Shown piece after piece: positions 16,249 to 24,142 of a stretch of 45,249 bases of DNA (the first letter of the stretch is position 1; each line of letters starts with the position of its first letter). The notes under the pieces were generated by a model. The model ran no database searches. It was not told the origin of the DNA and saw only the letters and a list, made by a program, of their open reading frames with translations. The stretch spans positions 1 to 45,249 of the forward strand of contig JBOFOQ010000012.1 of the NCBI GenBank assembly GCA_051659505.1. Reading direction: 5' to 3'. Origin of the DNA: JAGNZR01 sp051659505 (GTDB lineage: Bacteria; Fusobacteriota; Fusobacteriia; Fusobacteriales; Fusobacteriaceae). Both the position numbers and the translations under genes were made by a program.

Positions 16249-19047
16249 TTGAAAACAAAATTAATTTGCAATAACAATAGAGAACTTTTATCAATAATAA
16301 AAGAGGGGATAGTAAGTTCAAAGGAATTTTATTTCATAGTTTCATTTATTAGATTTAGTGGGGTACAGATCCTTTTAGATGTATTAAAAGAAGCGGAAAA
16401 AAAGGGGATAACAGGGAAAATAATAACTTCTAATTACATGGGGATAACAGAGAGAAAAGCTTTGGAGTCTCTAAATAAATTTGAAAATATTGAAATAAAA
16501 TTTTATGATGCTAGAAAAATAGGTTTTCATCCTAAGGGATACATATTTAAAAACGACAAAACAAGTAAAATAATAATTGGTTCTTCAAATATGTCTAAAG
16601 GTGGATTAAAAAGTAATATTGAGTGGAGTAGTGAAGAGGTGGTCGATAAAAACTCGCCATACTTGGAAAATGTCATGTCAGAGTTTAGATATATTTGGTC
16701 TAAGTCATGTGTATACGAACAAAAATATTTTAATGATATTAAATTTAATTATATAAAAACTCCAGAGTACGATACATTTGAAATAGATAATAAAAATATA
16801 GATTCCAATATAATAGAACCTAATTATATGCAAGAAAAAACTTTGGATAATTTAAAAAGAGTAAGAAAAAATAAAGAGAAAAAAGCTTTAGTTATAGCAA
16901 CAACAGGAACAGGGAAAACATATTTAGCAGCTTTTGACGTTATGGAGTTTAAGCCTAAAAGAATACTTTTTATAGCTCATAGAGAGGAACTTATTCAAAA
17001 TGCAAAAAAAACATTTGAGAAAGTTATATTGAAGAAAAGTATGGGAGTTTTTACAGGGGAAAAAAAAGAAGGGAAAAAAGAATTTGTTTTTGCTACAGTT
17101 CAGAGCTTGAATAAACATTTAAACTCTTTTGGTAAGGACTCTTTTGATTACGTTATTGTAGATGAAGCACATCACATTACAAGTGAAACTTACAAAACTA
17201 CATTAGATTATTTAGAACCAAAATTTTTATTAGGACTTACAGCTACTCCAGAAAGAACAGATGGAAAGGACATCTATAGAATTTTTGATAATAATGTAGT
17301 TATGGAACTTAGAATAAAAGAGGCTTTAGAAGAAAAATTAATAGTTCCTTTTCATTATTACGGTATTAGCGATATAAAAGACATAGATTTATCAAATTTA
17401 GATTTAACAAAAATAGATGAAGTAGCTAAAAAACTTATGGTGCATAAAAGAACAGATTATATTGTAGAAAAATTAAATTTTTACGGATATTCTGGAGAGA
17501 AAAGAAAGATATTAGGTTTTTGTGCTAATATAGCTCATGCAAAATTTATGGCTGAAGAATTTAATAAGTTAGGTATAAAATCCAAAGTATTAACTGGGGA
17601 AAATACTCCTGAGGAAAGAAAAAAAAATATTGAGAAATTAAACTCACAAAATTTAGAAGTTATTTTCACTGTGGATATATTTAATGAAGGAATAGATATT
17701 CCAAATGTAAATACAATACTAATGTTACGTCCTACAAGCTCCTCAGTAGTGTTTATTCAACAGTTAGGAAGAGGGCTTAGAAAGAGTGAGGGGAAAGAGT
17801 TTTTAACAGTTCTAGACTTTATAGGGAATCATAATAAAACTTATTTAATAGCACTAGCTTTAATGGGAAATGAGACAAAGAATAAGGATAAGTTAAGAGT
17901 AGCATTAAAAAATAATTTCAGTTATTTTTCCAAAGAAATAGTTATAAGCATGGATGAGATAGCTAAAGAAAACATATTAGACCAAATAAATGCTACTAAT
18001 TTTTCAGCTTTAAAATATTTTAAAGAGGAGTATAAAACATTTAAAAATATATCTCTAAAAGGAAGAGTACCAACATATTTAGACTATTTAAATTACGAGG
18101 GAGCACCAGATATTTTAAGGTTTATAAAAAAAACTAAAACATATATTAAATTTTTAGAAAAAATAGATGAGAAAATATTTAAAATAGAAGAAAATGAAGA
18201 GAAAATATTAGAAGAAATAGAAAGTTTTTTACCAATAAAACGTCCATATGAGTATTTGGTTATAAAATATTTATTGAATAATAGTAGCTTGAGTATAACT
18301 CAAGCTAAAAAAGAAATACTAAATAAGATAAAAAGCGTAGATATTGAAAGTATAACCCATTGTTTTAAGTATCTCAATCAAGATTTTTATGATAATAGTG
18401 AGAAAAAAAGAAAGATAAAGCTTTTTAACTATAATGAAAAGAAAAATATTATTGAAAAAAGTGAAATATTTTTAAAAGTTTTAGAAAATATTAATATAAA
18501 AAATTATATAGAAGAAGTACTGACTTATGGAATATTAAAATATGAGCAAGAGTTTGGAAATGAGAATTATGGGCTGCCTTTTTTAAAATTATATTCAAAT
18601 TATTCCATGGGAGATGTGGCTCTTATAAGTAATTATTCAAAACTACATAGTTCATATAGAAACGGGATAAATCCCAGTGAAGATAAAAAAAATTATTATT
18701 TATTTATTAATCTGAATAAAGAAGAACTAAAAGATAAGGATTTACCAGATGAAAAAATAACATATGAAAACACACTGCTAGATATGTTACATTTTTACTG
18801 GTACTCAAAAAAAACTACAAGTATTAACTCTGAAAATGGGAAGGATTTTATATTTAGTGAAGAAAGAGGGGTAAGTTTACATTTTTTTATGAGGAAATTT
18901 AATAAAATTGATGAGGTAACACAACCATTTATATATTTAGGAAAAGGAATTGTGGAAGAGTACTTTGAAGAAAAACCAATTAAAGCTAAAATAAGGTTAG
19001 AAAATAAGATGAAAGAACGTATATATTTTGAGTTTGTTAGAAAATAA
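16249..19047 (+). CDS. PLD-nuclease / SF2 helicase / DUF3427 protein, SauUSI-like type IV restriction enzyme
   Basis: 932-residue multidomain protein. The N terminus (about 1-165) is a phospholipase-D-type nuclease domain with HPK at 94-96 and downstream GSSNMS. The centre is a superfamily 2 helicase: GTGKT (about 220-224), DEAH (305-308), TATPER (331-336), EGIDIPNV and QQLGRGLR (504-511). The remaining 300 or so residues match the DUF3427-type tail (GLPFLKLYSNYSMGDVALIS). This order and length match SauUSI of Staphylococcus aureus, which cuts DNA carrying modified cytosine. The target here is inferred, not shown. Start is TTG at 16249 with TAGGAGAG at 16236-16243. No methylase or partner gene is adjacent. 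Confidence 0.85.
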   Translation: MKTKLICNNNRELLSIIKEGIVSSKEFYFIVSFIRFSGVQILLDVLKEAEKKGITGKIITSNYMGITERKALESLNKFENIEIKFYDARKIGFHPKGYIFKNDKTSKIIIGSSNMSKGGLKSNIEWSSEEVVDKNSPYLENVMSEFRYIWSKSCVYEQKYFNDIKFNYIKTPEYDTFEIDNKNIDSNIIEPNYMQEKTLDNLKRVRKNKEKKALVIATTGTGKTYLAAFDVMEFKPKRILFIAHREELIQNAKKTFEKVILKKSMGVFTGEKKEGKKEFVFATVQSLNKHLNSFGKDSFDYVIVDEAHHITSETYKTTLDYLEPKFLLGLTATPERTDGKDIYRIFDNNVVMELRIKEALEEKLIVPFHYYGISDIKDIDLSNLDLTKIDEVAKKLMVHKRTDYIVEKLNFYGYSGEKRKILGFCANIAHAKFMAEEFNKLGIKSKVLTGENTPEERKKNIEKLNSQNLEVIFTVDIFNEGIDIPNVNTILMLRPTSSSVVFIQQLGRGLRKSEGKEFLTVLDFIGNHNKTYLIALALMGNETKNKDKLRVALKNNFSYFSKEIVISMDEIAKENILDQINATNFSALKYFKEEYKTFKNISLKGRVPTYLDYLNYEGAPDILRFIKKTKTYIKFLEKIDEKIFKIEENEEKILEEIESFLPIKRPYEYLVIKYLLNNSSLSITQAKKEILNKIKSVDIESITHCFKYLNQDFYDNSEKKRKIKLFNYNEKKNIIEKSEIFLKVLENINIKNYIEEVLTYGILKYEQEFGNENYGLPFLKLYSNYSMGDVALISNYSKLHSSYRNGINPSEDKKNYYLFINLNKEELKDKDLPDEKITYENTLLDMLHFYWYSKKTTSINSENGKDFIFSEERGVSLHFFMRKFNKIDEVTQPFIYLGKGIVEEYFEEKPIKAKIRLENKMKERIYFEFVRK

Positions 19048-19070
19048 ATCAAGGATGATAAAATTAAAAG

Positions 19071-19099
19071 TTGACTTTATATAAAAATTAAGATTAAAT
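19071..19099 (+). promoter_or_regulatory. Putative promoter of the DUF871 gene
   Basis: TTGACT (19071-19076), a 17-nt spacer and TTAAAT (19094-19099), about 60 nt before the GTG start. Confidence 0.45.
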
Positions 19100-19157
19100 G
19101 TATAGCATAAAGGGTCTAAATTATTTATAAAATTTAATATAATAAAGGAGGAGAATT

Positions 19158-20243
19158 GTGAGAGAATTAGGAATTTCAATATATGTAGGACATTCTGATT
19201 TAGAAAAAAATAAGGAGTACATGGTCCTTGCAAAAAAATATGGTTTTAAAAGAATTTTCACTTGCTTACTATCTATTGCAGGAGATAAAAATAAAATTAT
19301 AAAAGATTTTAAAGAAACACTAGATTTTGCAAATTCATTAGGTTTTGAATCTATTGTAGACGTAAGTCCAGCAATATTTAAAGAGCTAAAAATTTCTTAT
19401 AATGATTTAAAGTTTTTTTCAGAAATTGAAGCTTATGGAGTTAGATTAGATGAAGGTTTTTCAGGAAATGAAGAATCAATGATGACATTTAATCCATACA
19501 ATTTAAAAATAGAATTAAATATGAGTAATAATACAAGGTATATAGATACTATTATGGATTATGTACCTAATAAACATAATTTGCTAGGGTGTCATAATTT
19601 TTATCCTCATAAATACTCTGGTTTAACAAGAGAGCATTTTAGAATCTGTAATCATAATTTCATGAAGTATGGTCTAAAAACCTCAGCATTTATAACCTCG
19701 CAAGAGGGGACATTCGGTCCTTGGCCTGTTGATGATGGACTTTGCACATTAGAAGAACATAGAAATCTACCAGTTGAAATTCAGGCAAAAGACCTATTTG
19801 CAGAAGGGATAGATGTAGTTATTATATCAAATTGCTATGCTTCTGAAGATGAGTTAAGAAGACTAGGAAATTTAAATAGAGATTTACTAGAGTTTCAAGT
19901 GGAAATAATAGAGAATCTTCCTGAAATAGAAACAAAAATAATAGAGGATGAGCTTCATTTTAACAGAGGTGATGTAAGTGAAAATATGATTAGATCAACT
20001 CAGTCACGTGTTAAATATAAAGGGCACAAATTTGAACTTATAAATCCTGCAGATATAAAAAGAGGTGACATAATAATAGAAAGTTCTTTATATGGTCATT
20101 ATTCTGGGGAACTTCAAATAGCTAAAAAAGATATGAAAAATTCAGGAAAAACAAGTGTTGTAGGTAAAATTATAGAAATGGAACATATTTTTTTAGATAG
20201 AATAAAACCATGGGAAAAATTTAGATTAAAAAAATTAAATTAA
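19158..20243 (+). CDS. DUF871 / MupG-family 6-phospho-N-acetylmuramidase-like protein
   Basis: 361 residues with the family's opening RELGISIYVGH, a TIM-barrel N-terminal part (about 1-240) and a beta C-terminal part. Conserved-looking stretches are LGCHNFYPHKYSGL, GTFGPWPVDDGLCTLEEHR and VVIISNCYASEDEL. MupG of S. aureus hydrolyses the disaccharide MurNAc-6-phosphate-GlcNAc in peptidoglycan recycling, so a related phosphoglycosidase role is likely but not proven. Translation starts at GTG (19158), with AGGAGG at 19147-19152. It is solitary: the MurNAc PTS and etherase genes often found beside it are absent. The tandem hairpin array begins just after its stop. Confidence 0.8.
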   Translation: MRELGISIYVGHSDLEKNKEYMVLAKKYGFKRIFTCLLSIAGDKNKIIKDFKETLDFANSLGFESIVDVSPAIFKELKISYNDLKFFSEIEAYGVRLDEGFSGNEESMMTFNPYNLKIELNMSNNTRYIDTIMDYVPNKHNLLGCHNFYPHKYSGLTREHFRICNHNFMKYGLKTSAFITSQEGTFGPWPVDDGLCTLEEHRNLPVEIQAKDLFAEGIDVVIISNCYASEDELRRLGNLNRDLLEFQVEIIENLPEIETKIIEDELHFNRGDVSENMIRSTQSRVKYKGHKFELINPADIKRGDIIIESSLYGHYSGELQIAKKDMKNSGKTSVVGKIIEMEHIFLDRIKPWEKFRLKKLN

Positions 20244-20260
20244 ATCTTAAAAATAAAAAA

Positions 20261-20287
20261 GCCTTTGGAAAAAATCCAAAGGCTTTT
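20261..20287. terminator. Array hairpin 1, terminator of the DUF871 gene
   Basis: A perfect 9-bp stem (GCCTTTGGA / TCCAAAGGC) with a 5-A loop and TTTT tail, 18 nt after the DUF871 stop. A run of A on its left makes it terminator-like in both directions. Confidence 0.8.
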
Positions 20288-20311
20288 ACATATTATCTTG
20301 GGAGGATTAAT

Positions 20312-20365
20312 ATGAAAAAACAAATAATAAATTCAGGGGAGAAAAATATTATTTTAGTTTTATAG
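20312..20365 (+). CDS. Possible 17-residue peptide in array unit 1
   Basis: ATG 6 nt after a strong GGGAGG (20300-20305) opens MKKQIINSGEKNIILVL and then stops at TAG. In units 2-4 single-base changes shift the frame to MEKTK and in unit 5 to MKNK, so only unit 1 could make this peptide. No promoter is evident and the hairpin upstream should stop read-through, so translation is uncertain. Confidence 0.25.
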   Translation: MKKQIINSGEKNIILVL

Positions 20366-20411
20366 TATTTTGACGAGAGAAATAAGAAAAAAGTTTAAAA
20401 ATAAAAAAAAA

Positions 20412-20440
20412 GCCTTTGGATTTTATACCAAAGGCTTTTT
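20412..20440. terminator. Array hairpin 2
   Basis: An 8-bp stem (GCCTTTGG / CCAAAGGC) with an 8-nt AT loop, flanked by A on the left and TTTTT on the right, so it is terminator-like on both strands. Confidence 0.7.
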
Positions 20441-20567
20441 ACACATATTTATCTTGGGGGATTAATATGGAAAAAACAAAATAATAAATTCAGGGAGGAA
20501 AATATTATTTTAAGTTTTATAGTATTTTGACGATGGAAATAGGAAAAAAGTTTAAAAATAAAAAAAA

Positions 20568-20597
20568 GCCTTTGGATTTTATACCAAAGGCTTTTTT
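20568..20597. terminator. Array hairpin 3
   Basis: Same 8-bp stem and AT loop as hairpin 2, with a longer T tail (TTTTTT) on the + strand and seven A on the left. Confidence 0.7.
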
Positions 20598-20723
20598 ATA
20601 CATATTTATCTTGGGGGATTAATATGGAAAAAACAAAATAATAAATTCAGGGAGGAAAATATTATTTTAAGTTTTATAGTATTTTGACGAGAGAAATAAG
20701 AAAAAAGTTTAAAAAAAAAAAAA

Positions 20724-20752
20724 GCCTTTGGATTTTATACCAAAGGCTTTTT
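20724..20752. terminator. Array hairpin 4
   Basis: Same stem and loop as hairpins 2 and 3. The A run to its left is the longest of the array (13 A), consistent with slippage between copies. Confidence 0.7.
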
Positions 20753-20877
20753 ATACATATTTATCTTTGGGGGATTAATATGGAAAAAACAAAATAATAA
20801 ATTCAGGGAGGAAAATATTATTTTAAGTTTTATAGTATTTTGACGAGAGAAATAAGAAAAAAGTTTAAAAAAAAAAA

Positions 20878-20906
20878 GCCTTTGGATTTTATACCAAAGG
20901 CTTTTT
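20878..20906. terminator. Array hairpin 5
   Basis: Same 8-bp stem; the last hairpin before ychF. The unit that follows it is diverged (GGGGAG in place of GGGAGG, shortened ATG frame) and the array ends near 21028 without a sixth hairpin. Confidence 0.7.
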
Positions 20907-21123
20907 ACACATATTTATCTTGGGGGATTAATATGAAAAATAAATAATAAATTCAGGGGAGAAAATATTAATTAAGTTTTATAGTATTTTGACGAGAGAA
21001 GTAAGAAAAAAGTTTAAAAATAAAAAAATGATAATGTTTAGTAAAAATAGACACCAATATTTTTACTGATAGAATTTTTTAATATTAAACAGACTCTTTT
21101 TCCTTTTTAAAATATAAAAAACA

Positions 21124-21132
21124 TGCTATAAT
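21124..21132 (+). promoter_or_regulatory. Extended -10 promoter of ychF
   Basis: TGCTATAAT is an extended -10 box, 35 nt before the ychF start. The -35 region (TTTTTA at 21104-21109) is poor, as is common when an extended -10 is present. It lies outside the tandem array, so ychF does not depend on transcription through it. Confidence 0.6.
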
Positions 21133-21167
21133 AATACGAATGATAAAAGAAAAATTGGAGGTATAAT

Positions 21168-22265
21168 ATGATTGGAATAGGAATTGTCGGGCTTCCAAAT
21201 GTAGGGAAATCAACACTTTTTAATGCAATAACAAAAGCAGGAGCAGCAGAAGCAGCTAATTATCCTTTTTGCACAATAGAGCCAAATATAGGAATGGTAA
21301 CAGTGCCAGATAAAAGAATAGATGAGTTATCAAAAATAATTAATCCTCAAAGAGTAGTGCCAGCAACGGTTGAATTTGTAGATATAGCAGGTCTTGTAAA
21401 AGGAGCTTCTAAAGGGGAAGGGCTAGGAAATAAATTTCTTTCTAATATAAGAACAACAGCGGCTATTTGCCAAGTAGTTAGATGTTTTGATGACGATAAT
21501 GTAATTCATGTAGCAGGTCAAATAGATCCTATAGTTGATATTGAAATTATAAACGGAGAATTAATTTTAGCTGATTTAGATACTATTGATAAAGCAATAG
21601 AGAAACATTTAAAATTAGTTAAGAATAAAAACAAAGAATCAATGCAATTAATGCCAGTTTTAGAAATGTGTTATAAACATTTAGAAGAGCTTAAACTACT
21701 AAAAACATTAAAACTTACAAAGGAAGAAATGGAATTAATTAAAGCTTATCAACTTTTAACAATAAAACCAATGATATTTGCTGCTAATGTTTCCGAAGAC
21801 GATTTAGCAAGTGGTAATGAATACGTAGAGAAAGTAAGAGTTTATGCTGAAGAATTAGGTTCAGAGGTTGTTATAGTTTCAGCAAAAGTTGAAGCAGAAC
21901 TCCAAGAAATGGATGATGAAGAATCTAAAAATGAATTTTTAGAAGCATTAGGAGTAGAGGAAGCAGGATTAAATAGATTGATACGAGCAAGCTATAAATT
22001 ATTAGGTCTTCAGACATATTTTACAGCTGGAGTGAAAGAGGTAAGAGCTTGGACTATAAAAATAGGGGCAACAGCTCCTAAAGCAGCAGCAGAGATTCAT
22101 ACTGATTTTGAAAAAGGGTTTATAAGGGCAAAAGTTGTAGCCTTTAATGATTTTATAAAATATTCAGGTTGGAAGGGTTCACAAGAAGTTGGCTCATTGA
22201 GATTAGAAGGAAAAGAATATGTTGTGAAGGATGGAGATTTAATGGAGTTTTTATTTAATGTATAA
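21168..22265 (+). CDS. ychF: Redox-regulated ATPase YchF (Obg/OLA1 family)
   Basis: 365-residue P-loop protein of the Obg class that binds ATP in preference to GTP and associates with ribosomes. The P-loop is GLPNVGKST (8-16); NYPFCTIEPNIG and DIAGLVKGASKGEGLGN follow, and the C-terminal TGS domain includes the AEIHTDFEKGFIRAKV stretch. GGAGG precedes the ATG. It appears monocistronic. Confidence 0.97.
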   Translation: MIGIGIVGLPNVGKSTLFNAITKAGAAEAANYPFCTIEPNIGMVTVPDKRIDELSKIINPQRVVPATVEFVDIAGLVKGASKGEGLGNKFLSNIRTTAAICQVVRCFDDDNVIHVAGQIDPIVDIEIINGELILADLDTIDKAIEKHLKLVKNKNKESMQLMPVLEMCYKHLEELKLLKTLKLTKEEMELIKAYQLLTIKPMIFAANVSEDDLASGNEYVEKVRVYAEELGSEVVIVSAKVEAELQEMDDEESKNEFLEALGVEEAGLNRLIRASYKLLGLQTYFTAGVKEVRAWTIKIGATAPKAAAEIHTDFEKGFIRAKVVAFNDFIKYSGWKGSQEVGSLRLEGKEYVVKDGDLMEFLFNV

Positions 22266-22311
22266 TTTTGTTAAAAATTATGATAAAATATAATGAAATA
22301 AGAAATTATTC

Positions 22312-22340
22312 TTGACAAAACTTGTTTTTTTTTGTAAAAT
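22312..22340 (+). promoter_or_regulatory. Promoter of yceD-rpmF
   Basis: TTGACA (22312-22317), a 17-nt spacer and TAAAAT (22335-22340), with TG immediately before the -10 box. The start of transcription would fall about 25 nt before the TTG start codon. Confidence 0.8.
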
Positions 22341-22371
22341 ATCCAAGTGAATATAATAAGGGAGGTTATCT

Positions 22372-22869
22372 TTGAAACTGAAAATTCATGATTTCGTTAG
22401 TAGTCAAAATATTAATGAGTTTAATTTTAAATTAGATGCTATTGAGGGACTTGACTATGCCAAAACAGTACTAGTTAATGGAAGTATAACTAAAATTAAT
22501 GATGTATCTGTTGGAGAAATGTTTATTGTTTCTGGAAATTATTCTGGAAAGATTAAAGTTGAATGTGTAAGATGTCTAAAAGAAATTACCCAAAATATTG
22601 ATGGAGAATTTAACTGGAGATTTTTAGATCCTAAAAGTTATAGAATACATTTAAAGAGTTTAAAAGAAGAAAATGAAGTTAACCCTGACGAAGCTTTTGA
22701 GGAGGCTATTGATGGTGAAATTGATATTGCTGATTTAATAAGGCAGCAAATAATTTTAGACATGGAACCTTATCCAGTGTGTGAAAATTTCTGTGATGAT
22801 GACTCTGATATTAAAAAGTATTCTGATGATGGAATCGATCACAGATGGGCTAAATTATTAGAATTTTAA
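22372..22869 (+). CDS. yceD: YceD-family (DUF177) 23S rRNA accumulation protein
   Basis: 165-residue DUF177 protein; the family is needed for normal 23S rRNA levels and is almost always found just before rpmF, as here. The conserved cysteine segment is ECVRCLKEI (about 62-70), followed by an acidic middle, DLIRQQIILDMEPYPVC and an FCDDD segment. Translation starts at TTG (22372), with GGGAGG at 22360-22365; no ATG is near. Confidence 0.9.
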   Translation: MKLKIHDFVSSQNINEFNFKLDAIEGLDYAKTVLVNGSITKINDVSVGEMFIVSGNYSGKIKVECVRCLKEITQNIDGEFNWRFLDPKSYRIHLKSLKEENEVNPDEAFEEAIDGEIDIADLIRQQIILDMEPYPVCENFCDDDSDIKKYSDDGIDHRWAKLLEF

Positions 22870-22903
22870 AGATTAACCTTTAAAAGATTAGGAGGGAATA
22901 GAA

Positions 22904-23086
22904 ATGGCAGTACCTAAGAAAAAAACGTCGAAAGCGAAGAAAAACATGAGAAGATCTCACCATGCTTTAACTGCAACGGGATTATCAACTTGTGGAAAAT
23001 GTGGAGCTCCAAAAAGATCTCATAGAGTTTGTCTTGAGTGTGGAGATTATAACGGAAGACAAGTTTTAAAAACTGTAGCTGAGTAA
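22904..23086 (+). CDS. rpmF: 50S ribosomal protein L32
   Basis: 60-residue L32, a zinc-binding protein of the large subunit. It opens AVPKKKTSKAKKNMRRSHHAL and carries the zinc pairs CGKCG and CLECG. It follows yceD by 34 nt with a GGAGGG ribosome site, then a terminator. plsX, normally next, is 3 kb away. Confidence 0.97.
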   Translation: MAVPKKKTSKAKKNMRRSHHALTATGLSTCGKCGAPKRSHRVCLECGDYNGRQVLKTVAE

Positions 23087-23117
23087 TAAAAGAAACTTAA
23101 CTTTAAGATAAAAAAAG

Positions 23118-23143
23118 ACTGGATTAAATCTAGTTTTTTTTTT
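23118..23143 (+). terminator. rpmF terminator
   Basis: A 7-bp stem (ACTGGAT / ATCTAGT, one G-U) with a 3-nt loop and about ten T. It stops transcription before the MORN and PTS genes. Confidence 0.75.
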
Positions 23144-23183
23144 ACTCCTAAAAATTCAATTATTTCACTTTCAATGACTTATT

Positions 23184-23246
23184 TATGATAATGGAAAAGT
23201 AGAGTGTTAAGTAGTTTTTATGAATGGAAAGTTAGTGTTTGCTTGA
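23184..23246 (+). pseudogene. Decayed C-terminal fragment of a MORN-repeat gene
   Basis: The frame reads YDNGKVEC, a TAA stop, then VVFMNGKLVFA and TGA. This mirrors the last residues of the intact MORN gene 660 bp downstream (YDEKGKLIS...FYENGKLIK), with the same 11-residue interval between the two GK turns. A stop lies inside it and another just before it, and no ribosome site serves it. I infer the remnant of a duplicated paralogue. Confidence 0.45.
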
Positions 23247-23326
23247 TGAAGAAAGATGAAATAGCTCTTTTCTTAAATAGAGTATACATATTTTAAGAGT
23301 AGCATTATGCTAGGGGGATCACAGGT

Positions 23327-23905
23327 ATGAAAAAAATAATAACTATAATAATAACTATAGTAATGACTGTAATGCTTTTTATTAATAGAATTGTAGTGAC
23401 AACTGCGGTTCTAAAGGTAGAATTTCCAGATTTTTCTTATGAGAAACATTCAAGTGTAGAAAATAAGGCTATTCAGGTTTATTATAACCATGGGAAACGC
23501 TATACAGGAAAGGTGATTTTTTCTCATGGTTCATACAAAGAAGAAGGGGAATATAGAAATGGTATACGAGAGGGCATTTGGATAACAAAAGTAAAAAGAA
23601 AAAGATGGTTATCCTTTTTTTCAGAAGGTACTTCTTATATAGAAACGATTTATAAAAATGGAATTGAAAACGGAGTCTATAAAAGCTATTATAGAGAATC
23701 ATTTGAATCGATGAAATTACTAGTAGAGGAAGGAAACTATATAGAAGGTAGAAGAGAAGGACTTTGGAAACTTTATCATAAGGGAAAACTAATGAGAGAA
23801 TATAATTATAAAAATGATAAATTAGATGGGCCCCAAAGGAACTATGATGAAAAAGGGAAACTTATTTCAACAGACTTTTATGAAAATGGTAAACTGATAA
23901 AATAA
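23327..23905 (+). CDS. MORN-repeat variant protein with N-terminal membrane anchor
   Basis: 192 residues. The first 28 or so are hydrophobic (ITIIITIVMTVMLFINRIVV), a signal anchor or uncleaved signal, so the rest is probably outside the cytoplasmic membrane. Several degenerate MORN/YwqK-type turns follow: EGEYRNGIREGIW, IYKNGIENGVYKSYY, EGNYIEGRREGLWKLYHKGKL, YNYKNDKLDGP, DFYENGKLIK. Families of this type are numerous in Fusobacteria and mostly uncharacterised; I assign no function. AGGGGG at 23311-23316 is the likely ribosome site. The gene sits in the interruption between rpmF and plsX, next to a decayed copy of a similar gene. Confidence 0.8.
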   Translation: MKKIITIIITIVMTVMLFINRIVVTTAVLKVEFPDFSYEKHSSVENKAIQVYYNHGKRYTGKVIFSHGSYKEEGEYRNGIREGIWITKVKRKRWLSFFSEGTSYIETIYKNGIENGVYKSYYRESFESMKLLVEEGNYIEGRREGLWKLYHKGKLMREYNYKNDKLDGPQRNYDEKGKLISTDFYENGKLIK

Positions 23906-24142
23906 TGAAAGAAATTGGATATGCTATGGTGGTAACTTCAGCATATTGATTTGATTATGAGTTTTTGACTAATTTCGGACAACTCATTATGCAACTTTGT
24001 ATTTTTTATTTGAATTTAATTTTTTAATTCATTTTTTTTTGAAAAATTTAGACTATATTAAAATAAATAAAAAAATGTTAAACTTAAAATAAGTTAAAAA
24101 TAAAATAAAAAAATTATCAATTATTTGAGGAGGGGTTGAGGT
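23906..24142. other. AT-rich gap before the PTS gene
   Basis: 237 bp without a gene. It contains a weak inverted repeat, ATATGCT at 23919-23925 and AGCATAT at 23940-23946 with a 14-nt loop, and poly-A/T stretches. A TTGAAA at 24039-24044 has no well-spaced -10 box, so I cannot place the PTS promoter with confidence. Confidence 0.4.

Larger units (their letters stand above)
20245..21028. repeat. Five-copy tandem array of a 151-156 bp unit with terminator hairpins and micro-ORFs
   Basis: Non-coding stretch between the DUF871 gene and ychF. Hairpins at 20261, 20412, 20568, 20724 and 20878 mark periods of 151, 156, 156 and 154 bp. Each unit holds, in order: an A run, a GCCTTTGG/CCAAAGGC hairpin, a T run, a G-rich ribosome-site-like run (GGGAGG or GGGGG), ATTAATATG with a very short frame, AAATTCAGGG, and a conserved TATAGTATTTTGACGA followed by AAAAAAGTTTAAA. 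Units 2-4 are almost identical; units 1 and 5 have diverged, as expected for an array growing by internal duplication. No spacers are present, so it is not CRISPR. Function is unknown. Confidence 0.95.

Noticed and set aside
20245..21028. CRISPR array
   Set aside because: Units are about 150 bp and abut one another with no variable spacers, and no cas genes are near.
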